Source: Plasmopara viticola (Eukaryota > Oomycota > Peronosporomycetes > Peronosporales > Peronosporaceae). From it: a stretch of 64,000 bases of DNA. The stretch's first letter is position 1. Each line of letters opens with the position of its first letter. The notes under the pieces are model-generated. The model did not search any database and had not been told where the DNA came from. It was given only the letters and a program-made list of their open reading frames with translations. Location: assembly GCA_001695595.3 (NCBI GenBank), contig MBPM02000068.1:62001-126000 (forward strand). Reading direction: 5' to 3'. The position numbers were made by a program, and so were the translations under genes. This document shows positions 1 to 11,000 of the stretch, one piece after another.

Positions 1-530
1 TGGTTCTTCTTGCTAACATCAATGCCTGTCTCACGTTGGGTACAAAATTTTGCAATGTTACACTGACACATCCGTTCAGAGCGCCAGGGAAAGCGAAGGA
101 TGATCTTCTCACGGTTGACAATGTTCCGAAATGACTATGTCAGAAAGCGCCATGCTTATAGCGAATCTAAGCGTTCTAGTTCTCGCCATTCGATACAGCT
201 TCGACAAGACACCTGTGTAAAGGACATAACAGATTGGAGTGTCTGATATTGTGTACGCACATTTTCTGGTTTGTTTCTAATAGTTTCATATTCAACCATC
301 ATCATTTTGTACTCGTCCAATCCACTTACTCGGCTGATCATCAGAGACGCTCATGACTTATTGTGTGCCTCGTGTGCTTGAGTGTTCGTGTTGAACCGAT
401 TAACCAAATTGGGTACAAAAGTTGGAATCATCATCCGAAAACCATCTTCTCGTTTAGGTACGCTCTTCCTGGCTTCCATCGCAATTGCAATCGTATTTGT
501 AGGCGGAAGCCGTACCGGTACATTAGCGCT

Positions 531-571
531 CTGGCTTTTTGCCCTGCTTAATTCAGCCCTATTCTGGTCCG
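531..571. other. 41-bp insertion in an old monomer
   Basis: Sister monomers read AGCGCT directly followed by GATCAAAGC (for example near 1992-2006). Here 41 extra bases, starting CTGGCTTTTT, separate the two. I see no target-site duplication and no terminal repeats, so its origin is unknown. Confidence 0.7.
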
Positions 572-855
572 GATCAAAGCTTTTTCTGTTTCACAACGTC
601 TTGTTGTATCCAGATTAGGTCGATAATTGTTTCGAGCCTGGTTTTTCATGCTAACTTCGATGCCTCAAGCCAAATATGTTATTTCCAACAAACAATATTT
701 TGCAATGTTACACTGACACATCTGTCTAGAGCGCCAGGGAAAGCGAAGGATTATATCTCCTCACGGTTGACCATATATCGAAATGACTAGGTCAGAAACG
801 CGCCATGCCTGTAGTGAATCTAAGTGTTCTAGTTGTCGTCATTGGACTTGTTATT

Positions 856-885
856 GAACAGATTCGACGAGAACAGATTCGACGA
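856..885. repeat. 15-bp tandem duplication
   Basis: GAACAGATTCGACGA occurs twice in a row (856-870 and 871-885). The other arm of the inverted repeat has only one copy of the corresponding site (near 2925-2945), so the duplication happened after the inverted duplication. Confidence 0.85.
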
Positions 886-932
886 GACTTCTGTGTAGAG
901 GAAAATACCAAGTAAAGTATCAGACATCATGG

Positions 933-1255
933 CTTGATGCTCTCATAGTCGGTTTTGCATGTGGCCAACCGCCAGAAAATCCACCCTTCGCTCTCCCTGG
1001 GGCTCTGAACAAATGCATTAGACATTGTAAGATTGCATTTTTCTGTACCTAATGGGCGACAACGTATTTTGCTTGAAGTAAGCAAGAAAAACCAAGCTCG
1101 AAATTTTTTCGACCTTTCTTGGATACAAACGGGCGCTTTAAAAGCAGGAGAAGCTTTTTTCGGCACTAGTATACCGGTACGGCTTTCGCTTACGGACTCG
1201 ATTGCAATTGCGATAGAAGCCAGGAAAACTGTACTTAGACGAGAAGATGGTGTTC
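933..1255 (+). repeat. Plus-oriented satellite fragment between minus monomers
   Basis: Half a monomer in the same orientation as the bulk of the window. It runs from the CTCATAGTCGG block through CCTTCGCTCTCCCTGG to GAAGATGGTG. It is bounded on both sides by minus-oriented sequence, and the switch at about 1255 goes straight into minus-strand monomer (TTCCTGGCTTCCATCG). Confidence 0.8.
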
Positions 1256-2870
1256 GTATTCCTGGCTTCCATCGCGATCGCAATCGCAACCGTATCCGTA
1301 AGCAAAAGCCGTCCCAGTACATATGCGTTGATCAAATACGTCGCAATTATGGTTAAATTGATAAGCTCCAGACGACGCCTTGCTGTATTCAAGTAAGGTC
1401 GAAAACAGTTTCGAGCCTGGTTTTTTTTGCTAACTTCGAGGCTTCAAGCCGAAATTGTTATCTCCCGTTGGTAACAAAATTTTGCATTGACTCACTGTTT
1501 GAGGCATTCGACCAGAGCTCTAGGGAAATCGAATAGTGAATTTTTATCGGTTGACCACATGCCAAACCGACTATGTCAGCACCACGCCATGCATGTAGCG
1601 AGCTTAAGTGGCATTTTCTCGCCATTTGATTTGTTAATGGACACCTTCGACGAGGCACTAATGTAAAGAACAAGAACAAGTCAAGAAGCAGACATTCTGT
1701 ACGAGCATTATCTAGTGTGTTTTTGATACTTCGATATCACCATCATTCTGTACAAGTCTAATCAACTTACTCGTCTAATCATCGGAGACGCTAATGCCTT
1801 ATTGTGTGCCTTCCGTGTTTTTATTGATTGATCGGCCAATATCGGATACGAGTTCCTCTATACCGGAAGATTTCAAAAGTCTCAATCATCCATCCAAACG
1901 CCACCTTCTTGTTTAGGTATAATCTTTCTGGCTTCCATCGCAATCGCAATCGCAATCGTATCCGTAGGCGAAAGCCGTACCGGTACATTAGCGCTGATCA
2001 AAGCTTTTTCTGTTTTCCAACGCCTTGCTGTATCCAGGTAAGGTCGAAAATAGTTCCGAGCTTAGTTTTTCGCGGACGTCAATGTCTAAGCGAAATCTGT
2101 ATCCCCCGATAGGTAACAAAATTTTGCATTATTACACTGTCTTACGCATACGTCCAGAGCCGTAGGGAAAGCGAATAGTCAATTTGTATTGGGTGACCAC
2201 ATGCCAAACCCACTACGTCAGCACCACGCCATGCACGTAGCGAATCCAAGTGGCATATATCTCGCCATTTGATTTGTCATTGGACACCTTCGACGAGACA
2301 CCTGTGTAAAGGAGAAAACTAATTGCAGATCAGACATTGTGTACGCGCATTTCCTGGTGTGTTTTTAATAGTTCGATATTCAATCACCATCATTTTTTAC
2401 TCGTCCAACCAGCTTACTCGCCTAATCATCAGAGATGCTAATGCCTTATTGTGTGCCTTGATGTTCGTGTTGAACCTATTCACAAAATCAGGCACGAGTT
2501 CCTGGACACCTGAAGTTGTTAAAAGTCTCAATTTTCCATCCAAACACCATCTTCTCGTTTAAGTACAGTTTTCCTGGCTTCTATCGCAATTGCAATCGTG
2601 TCCGTAAGCGAAAGCCGTACCGGTACACTAGTGCCGAATAAAGCTTCTTCTGTTTTTAGAGCGCCCGTTTGTATTCAGGTAAGGTCGAAAAATTTCGAGC
2701 CTGGTTTTTCTTTCTTACTTCAAGCAAAATACGTTGTCGCCCATTAGGTACAGAAAAATGCAATCTTACAATGTCTAATGCATTTGTTCAGAGCCCCAGG
2801 GAGAGCGAAGAGTGGATTTTCTGGCGGTTGACCACATGCAAAAACCGACTATGAGAGCATCAAGCCATGA
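1256..2870 (-). repeat. Old satellite monomers, inverted orientation
   Basis: About two and a half minus-oriented monomers. The landmark CGACGAG(A/G)CAC occurs near 1650 and 2291, about 641 bp apart, which gives the old monomer length. A (TCGCAA)n hexamer run is expanded at 1938-1958. About 1.29 kb of this block (1256-2542) forms the spacer between the two inverted-repeat arms. No gene seen. Confidence 0.85.
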
Positions 2871-3165
2871 TGTCTGATACTTTACTTGGTATTTTTCTCT
2901 ACACAGAAGTCTCGTCGAAGCTGTTGAATGGCAAGTCCAATGACGACAACTAGAACACTAAGATTCACTACAGGCATGGCGCGTTTCTGACATAGCCATA
3001 TCGATATATGGTCAACCGTGAGAAGATATTATCCTGCGCTTTCCTTGGCGCTCTAGACGGATGTGTCAGTGTAACATTGCACAATATTGTACGTGGGAAA
3101 TAACACATTTGGCTTGAGGCATTGATGTCAGCAAGATAAACCAGGCTCGAAACCGTTTTCGACCT
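2543..3165 (-). repeat. Right arm of the large inverted repeat
   Basis: Reverse-complement partner of 640-1255. It starts with the CCATCTTCTCGTTTAAG block, switches orientation near 2870, and continues in plus orientation through the GTCAACCGTGAGAAGATATT block to the CGACCTTACCTGG region. The 41-bp insertion (531-571) and 15-bp duplication (856-885) on the left side are not present here. Confidence 0.8.
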
Positions 3166-6100
3166 TACCTGGATACAGCAAGGCGTTTATAAACAGAAGA
3201 GGCTTTGATCAACGCTAATGTACCGGTACGGCTTTCGCCTTCGGATACAATTGCGAAAGCGATGGAAGCCAGCAAGATTGTACCTAAACAAGAAGATGGT
3301 GTTGGTTGAATGATTGAGCCTATTGAAAATAACCGGTTTACAGGAACTCGTACCCGATTTGTAAATCAGTTTAACACGAACACGCAAGACCCACAATATG
3401 TCTTTAGCGTCTCTGATGATTCGACAGGGAAGTCGAGGGGACAAGTACAGATTGATTGCGATTTAATTTCGAACTATTGAAAACACACCAGGAACTGCGC
3501 GTTTAGAATGTCTGATGCTTTAATTAGTTTTGTCCTCTACAGAGGCGTCTCGCTGAAGGTCCAATGACAAATCCTATGGCGACAACTATGCCACTTGGAT
3601 TTGCTACCTTCATGGCGTGGTGCTATCGTAGTCGGTTTGGCATGTGATCAGCCGATAGAAGCAAAAAACAACCTTCGCTTTCCCTGGGGCTCTGGACGGA
3701 TGTGTCAGACAGTGTAGCGTTGTAAAGTTTCGTATGAAAGGGAGATAGCATATTGGCTTGGGGCATCAAAGGTAGCAGAAAAACCAGACATTTTGCCTAT
3801 CCTGGCCTTGCCTAATTACAGCAAGGCGTTGTAAATCAGAAGAAGCTTTCATCAGTGCTAATGTACAGGTACGGCTTTTGCTTAAGGATACGATTGCGAT
3901 TGCGATGAAAGCCAGGGAGATAATACATAAACGAGAAGGTGGCGTTTGGATGGATGATTGAGACTTTGAAAAACTGCCGCTCAACATGAACTTGTTCCCA
4001 ATTTGTCGAATCAGTTCAACACGAACACGCAAGGCACACAATAAGTCATTAGCGTCGCTGATGATTAGCTAAGAAAGTGGATTGGAGGATTTCAGAATGA
4101 TGATGGTTGAATATAAAACCATTAGAAACACACCAGGTAATGCGCGTACAAAATTCCTGGTACTTCAATCAGTTTTGTCCTTTACACAGGTCTCTCGTCG
4201 GAGGTGTCCAATGACAAATTCAATGGCGACAACTATGCCGCTTTGATTCGCTACCTTCATGGCGTGGTGCTGACGTAGTCGGTCTGGCACGTGAGCAATC
4301 GATAGAAGCAAAACAATCTTCGCTTTCCCTGGGACTCGAGCGGATGTGTCAGACAGTGTAGCCTTCTAGTTTCGTATCAAACGCGAGATAGCATATTTGG
4401 CTTGGGGCATCAAATTAAGCAAGAAAAACCAGACATTCAACCTATCTTGACCTTGCCTGAATACAGCAAGTCGTTGTAAAACAGAAGAAGCTTTCATTAG
4501 CGCTAATGTATAGGTACGGGTTTTGTTTACGGATATGATTGCGATCGCGATGGAAGCCAGGAAAATTGTACGCAAACGAGTACGTTATGATGGCGTTTGG
4601 ATGGATGATTGAGAAATTTTAAGACGACCGGAATACCGAAGCTCGTACCCGATTCTGAGAATCAATTCGACTCGAATAAGCAAGGCACACAATAAGTCAT
4701 TGGCGTCTCTAATGATAAGACAAGTAAGTTGATCGAACGAGAAGAGATTGATGATGATTGTATATCGAACTATCAAAAACACAACAAGTAATGCTCGTAC
4801 AGAGTGTCGGATACTTCAATCAGTTATGTCCTCTACAGAGGTGTCTCGTCGAAAGTGTCTGATGACAAATCCGATGGCGACAGCTATACCACTTGGACTC
4901 GCTGCATGCTTGGTGTTGTGCTGTCATAGTCGGATTGGCATGAGGTCAACCGACAGAAAATTTACTATTCGCTTTTCTTGGAGCTTCGGACGAATTCCTC
5001 GGACAATATAGGAATGCAAAATTCCAAAGCTAACGGTAGATAAAATATTTGGCATGGGGCATTAAAGTTAGCGAGAATAACCAGACATCAAATTGTTTCT
5101 GATCTTGCCTAAATACAGCAAGGTGTTATAAAACAGAAGAAGCTTTGATCAGCACTGATGTACCGGTGCGGCTTTTGCCTATGGATACGATTGCGATTGC
5201 GATGGAAGTCAGGAAGATTGTAGCCAAGCGAGAACGAGATGATGACGTTTGGATGGTTGATTGAGACTTTTGAAACTACCGCTGTGCAGAGACCCGTCCT
5301 CGATGTTGTGAGTCAGTGCAGCACGAACAAGTAAGGCACACAATAAGTCATCAGCGTTTCTGATGATTAGACGAGAAATTTGATTAGACGAGTACAGAAA
5401 GATGGTAGTTGACTACATCGAAATATTAAAAGCGTGTGCAGTACGTCTAATAGTTCGATTAGTCATGTCCTTTCCTCAGGCGTCGTGTCCAGGTTGTCAA
5501 GTGACCAATCCAATGGCAACAACTATACCACTTGGACTCGCTACAGGCATGGTGTGGTGCTCGCATAGCCAGTATCGAATGTTTTGAACGATAGAAAAAA
5601 TAAACCTACACTTCCCCTGACGCTCTGTACAACTGCATCGGACACTACACCATTACAAACTCTCGAATATCACGAGAGGGTACATACTTGGCGTGAGGCA
5701 TCAAACTTGACAACAGAATCAGCGGTGGAACTGTTTTCGGCCCTACTTGGATATAGCAATGCGTTGATAAACGAAGACCCTTTAGTCAGCGCTAATTTAC
5801 CGGTTGGACTTTTGCTTCCGCTAACCGGTAAGATAGCGAGTTGCGATGGCCACCAGGAAGACTGTACGCGAACGGGATAATGGCGATCGATTGGCTGATC
5901 GAGACTTTCTACCGATGTATCGAAAGTCGCACCAATTTTGCGAGTCAAACCAACACGAACACGCGAGGCACACAATAAACAAATCGCGTCTCTGATGATC
6001 AGACAAGAAAGTTGATTGGACGAGTACAGAATGGCGGCGATTGATTATATCGAATTATTGAAAGCACACTAAATAGTGCGCGTACAGTACATCTGAAAGT

Positions 6101-7165
6101 TCAATCAATCATGACCTGTGCACAGGCGTTGCGACCAAGGTGTCCAATGACGAATCCAATGACAACAACTATGTCACTTGGATTTGCTACAGCCATGGCG
6201 TGGTGCTCGCATAGTCAAGTTATGATGTTTGAAACAATAGAAAAGATAACCTTTGCTTTTTCTGGCGCTCTAGACAATTGCACCAGACACTGTACCATTT
6301 CAAACCTTCGTACTTCAAGAGAGATTACATACTTGGCGTGAGGCATCCACCTAAACAAAAAATCAGTCTCGGAATTGTTTCCGACCCTTCTTGGATATAG
6401 CAATGCGTTGTCGAAAATAGAAGACGGTTTGATCAGCGCCAATTTACTTGTTGGGCTTTCGTTGACGGGTTAGATTGCGAGTTGCGATGGCGGCCAGGAA
6501 GGTTGTACCCTCGCGAGCTGATGGTGTTTAGATGGATGTTTGACACTTGTATAAACTACCGGTATACTAAAACTTGTACTTATTTCTAAGAAGTCCACCT
6601 TGAACATCAAAGGCACGCAAAAAGTCATTAGCGTCTCTGATGACTAGACGAAAAACTTGATTGGGGGAGTATAGAATGATAGTGATTGAACACAAGATAG
6701 TGCGCGTACAAAAGATCTGGTAATATAATTTGATATGTCATCTACACATGCGTTTCGTCCTAGGTGACTAATGACAAATCCAACTGCCACAACTATGCCG
6801 AATGGACCCGCCACATTCGTGGCGTGTTTTTGACATAGTCAGTTTTGTGTATGGTCTATTGATAAAAGACCCCACCCGCAAACAGCAAGCCGTTCAGAGA
6901 GGACGCTTCGACAAGCGTTAATATACTAGTACGACGTTCGCTTACGGGTACGAATGCGTATTGCGATGGCGGGCAGGAAGTTTTATCCAAACGAGATAAT
7001 GGCGTTCAGACGGATGATTGGGACTTGTGAAGACTACCGGTAAAGTAAACTCGTACTGATGTTTTAGGTCAGTCTAACACGTCGATGCAATGCAAACGAT
7101 AAGTCATTAGCGTCTTTGATGACTAGTAAAATGATTAGACAACCTAATGATGGTGATTACATATA
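2871..7165 (+). repeat. Diverged satellite, ~620-650 bp monomers
   Basis: Head-to-tail monomers. Using the ACAGGCGTCTCGTC landmark as anchor I place them near 3541, 4186, 4837, 5475, 6121 and 6743, with steps of 645, 651, 638, 646 and 622 bp. Sequence between neighbours is clearly homologous but diverged. Many carry a doubled CGATTGCGATTGCGAT run where younger monomers have one unit. The monomer at 6743 has lost the internal segment around the CCTTCGCTTTCCCTGG block. No gene seen anywhere in the block. Confidence 0.9.
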
Positions 7166-8025
7166 GCATATCTGTGCTCGTCTTGAAAGGTAGAAAGAAG
7201 TATCTGTGGTCGTACAGCATCTCAGCGCTTCAAGACAGTACCCATACGCTTAGTCGTCTCCTACTGCATCTGTACTTGTCTAAGAGGTTGAGAATACGTA
7301 TCTGAGGTCGTACTGCATCTCAGCGCTTTAAATAGTATTTGTAGGCTTTTGTAAGGCCCCATTCGTTCTTGCATGTCTAGACAGATTGAAAGGACGTTTC
7401 TATGGCAGGACATTATCTCAGCGCATCAATAGAGTGGTCATAATCTTAGTTGTGACTCTATTACATCTGCATACGTGTAGAATGATAGAAAGGACATATC
7501 TGTGATCGTACATTGTATCAGCGCTTCAGAGAGATAAAATACGCTTGGCTGTAGCTCATGTGCGTATGCAAACGTATAGAATGGTAGAAAGAACCTATCA
7601 ATGGCCGTACAGCACATCCGCGCTTCAAAAGAGTGATTATACGCAAAGTTATGGCTATGTTGCGTCTGTGCACGTCTAGAAAGATTGTAACGAAATATCT
7701 ATGGCCGTACAGCATATCAGCGCTTTAAAAGAGTGATTTCACGCTTAGTTGTGGCTCTTTTGTGTCTGTGAACGTCTAGATAAATTGAAAAGACGTGTCT
7801 GCGGATTAACATTTTCTCACCGCTAAAATTAAGAAGTTGTACGCTCAGTTGTGTCTCTATCGCATCTGTACTCGTCTTAATAGGTAGATCGCTCTCTCGA
7901 TGCGCTGATACGCTATAAGGCCACATATTCGTTCTTTCTATGTATCTAAACATGTACAGACGCGATAAATACTTAACAAAGCCTATAGTTTCTCTTTTAA
8001 AGCACTGAGATGCTGTACGACCAAA
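7166..8025. repeat. 99-bp tandem repeat block inserted in satellite
   Basis: A different repeat family. The motif CTCAGCGC or close variants recurs near 7221, 7319, 7417, 7517, 7616, 7716 and 7816, so the period is 98-100 bp over seven direct units. Recurring unit parts include GGCCGTACAGCAT and GTCTAGAAAGATTG. From about 7895 to 8022 the unit is inverted (GCGCTGAT near 7902 and GCACTGAG near 8002, again 100 bp apart), so the block ends in an inverted copy of its start. Main-satellite sequence stops at ATATAGC on the left and resumes at AACTATAAAGAACACAC on the right, which join into a normal monomer. A mobile element with inverted ends and internal tandem repeats is one explanation; a transposed satellite fragment is another. 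Confidence 0.85.
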
Positions 8026-11000
8026 GGAACTATAAAGAACACACTGGATATTGCGCGGACAGTGCACCTATTGATTCAATCAGATATGTCATCTACACTG
8101 GCGTCTCGTCCAAGGTATCCAATGACATGCCACTTAGATTCGCTACGTACATGGCGTGGTGCTCGCATGGTCAATTTGGAATGCTTTTAATGAAAGAATA
8201 ATAAACCGACGCTCCCCTGGCGCTCTGAAAAATTGCATCCGACACTGAACCATTCCCACCTTTCGTACTTCATAAGGAGGTACATACTTGGCGTGAGGCA
8301 TCAATTAAACAAAATAATCAGTCTTGGAATTGCTTTCGACCCTAATTGGATTTAGCAATGTGTTGTCGAAAAGAAGACGCTTTGACCGGCGCTAATCTAC
8401 CGGTTGTATTTTTGCTTATGGGTAACATTGCGAGTTACGATGGCGGCCAGAAAGATTGTACCCGAACGAGCTGATGGTGTTCGAATGGATGATTGAGGCT
8501 TGTAAAGACTACCGGTATACTATAACTTGTACATTTTTCTGAGTTGGTCACCCACGCACACGAAGGGCACACATTAACTCATTTGCTTCTCTGATAATTA
8601 GACGAGTAAGTTGATTGTACGAATTCAGAATGATGGGGATAGAAGATAGCGAACTATTGAAATCACTAGGTAGTGCGCGTACAGTACGTGTGGTAATTTA
8701 ATTATAGTTGTCATCTATAAAGGCGTCCCGTCCAAGGTGTACATTGACAAAGTCAATCGCGACAACTATGCCTATTAGACACGCCACATTCGTGGCGTAT
8801 TTTTGACAAAATCAGATTTGCATGTGCTCAACTGATAGAAAACCCTACCTGGAAACAACAAGCCGTCGTACGAAGAAGACGATTCGACAAGCGCTAAACT
8901 ACCGGTTCGTCGTTCACCTACGGGTACAATAGCGCGTTGCGATGCCGACCAGAAAGATTGTACCCTTACGGGTTAATGGCATTTGGTTGGATGATTGAAA
9001 GTTTGAAGGCTACTGATGTACCTGAAGTCGTACAGATTTTGCGAGTCAGTCCAACACAAACACGCAAGCCACACAATTAGCCACCGAAAAGTCTAACGAT
9101 TGAAAAAAAGTAAGTTGACCAGACGAGCATAGAATAATGATGTTAATATAGCGATTTTTTTATTAGACTCTAAGTAGTGCGCGTACAGTACGTCTGAAAG
9201 TTCAAGTAGTTTCGTCCTTTGCACAGGCGTCACGTCTGTGGTGTCCAATGACAAATTCAATGGCAACGACTATGCCACTTGGATTCGCTACATGCATGGC
9301 GTGGTGCTCGCATAGTCAGGTTGGCATTTTTTAAAAGAATCGATAAAAAGAAGCGACACTTTCACTTGAGCTCTGGGTAATAGCAACAGAGAGTGTACCA
9401 CTCCGAACTTTTGTAATTCACGAGAGGGTACATACTTGGCGTGGGGCATCGAACTTGAAAAAAATTCAGCGTTAGAACTGCTTCTGACCCTATTTGGATA
9501 TAGCAACGAATTTCCAAGAAGACGACGCTTTGGTCAGCGCTAGTCTACCGGTTGTGCTTTTGCTTACGGTGAAGATTGCGTGTTGCGATGGAAGCCAGAA
9601 AGACTGTACCCGAACGAGTTGATGGTGATCGGACGGATGATTGAGACTTCTAAAGACTACCAATATACTGAAGCCTTCACTTTATTAAATTTGCCGAACA
9701 CGAACACGAAAGGCACACAATAAGAAATAAGCGTCCCGGATGACTAGACGACTAAGTTGATTGGACGAGTACATAATGATGCTGATATTAGCGAACTATT
9801 TTAACCCCACTAGGAAGTGCGCGTACAGTACGTCTGTTCATTCAATCAGACATGTCATCGACACAGGCGTCTCGTCAATAGTATTCAATTACAAGTTAAA
9901 TCTCGGCAACAATGGTACTTGGATTCGCAACATCCATGGCGTGATAATCGCTTAGTCAGTTTGGAATGTCTTTAACGATAGAAGAATAGACCTACACTTC
10001 CCCTGGCGCTCTGGACAATTGCGTCAGACATTGTGTCATTCTTAACTTTTGCACATCACGAGAGGGCACAAACTCGGCGTAAGGCATCGAACTAAACCTT
10101 GGATCTGCTTCCGGCCTTACTTGGATATAGCAATGCGTTGCCAAAAAGAAGACGCTTTGGTAATCGCTAATTAGCTGGTTGGGCTTTTGTTTACGGGTAT
10201 GATAGCGAGTTGCGATGGAAGCCAGCAGATTGGTACCCGAACAGGAGGATGACGTTTGCTTAGATGATTGAGACTTTTGAAGTCCACTGGTATACTAGAG
10301 CATGTAATTCCTTTTGGTTAGTCACCCACGAACACGAAAGGCACACAATAAGTCATTAGCGTCTCCAATGAATAGACGAGTAATTTAATTGGACGAGTAT
10401 CGAATGATGGTGATTAAATAGAGCGAGCTAGCAAAAATACACTAAGTAGTGGGCGTACAGTACGTCTGTTAATTCAATCAGATATGTCCTTTCCACAGTC
10501 GTCGCGTCCAAGGTGTCCAACAAGTAATCTGATCGCAAAAACATTACCACTTGACCCACTACATGTGTGGCGTGTTACAACTACATCAGTCAGTGTACCA
10601 TTGCAAAGTTTCGTGCTCAACAATGGATAACATACTTGGTTTGTGGCATCGAGGTTGGCAAGAAGAGTCAGGCTCGAACGTTATCGACCATACCTGGATA
10701 TTGAAAGGCGTTATCGTAATGAAGACGTTTCAATCAACTTTAACCGGTATAGCTTTCTCTAACAGCCAGGAAGATTAAATCCGAACGAGATGATGGCGTT
10801 TGGATGAATGATTGATTCTTTTGAAGATTACCAATTCACGGGAACTCGTACCGCTTTTGTGAATCAGTCCAACACAAACACGCAAGGCACAAAATATGTC
10901 ATTAGCTTCCTAGGTATTTTGACGATAAATTTGATGTAACAAGTACAGAATGATGATGATTGAATATATCGGACTATTTGAAACACACTAAGTAATGTGC

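Larger units (their letters stand above)
1..932 (-). repeat. Old satellite monomers, inverted orientation
   Basis: About one and a half monomers of the window's main satellite, lying in reverse complement to nearly all the rest. Read on the minus strand, the usual landmarks appear in order, for example the CACACAATAAGTCAT block (near 345-370) and the CCTTCGCTTTCCCTGG block (near 85-100 and 735-755). The copy carries a 41-bp stretch at 531-571 absent from sister monomers and a 15-bp tandem duplication at 856-885. Divergence from the central array is high. No gene is visible. Confidence 0.85.
640..1255 (+). repeat. Left arm of a large inverted repeat
   Basis: This arm matches the reverse complement of 2543-3165 far better than two random old monomers match each other. 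The arms share the same minus-to-plus orientation switch (near 932 here, near 2870 in the partner) and junction bases such as TCAGACATCATGGCTTGATG. The shared breakpoint means the arms arose by inverted duplication of an already rearranged segment. Outside these limits the match fades to ordinary monomer-level similarity, so the outer edge is approximate. Confidence 0.8.
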
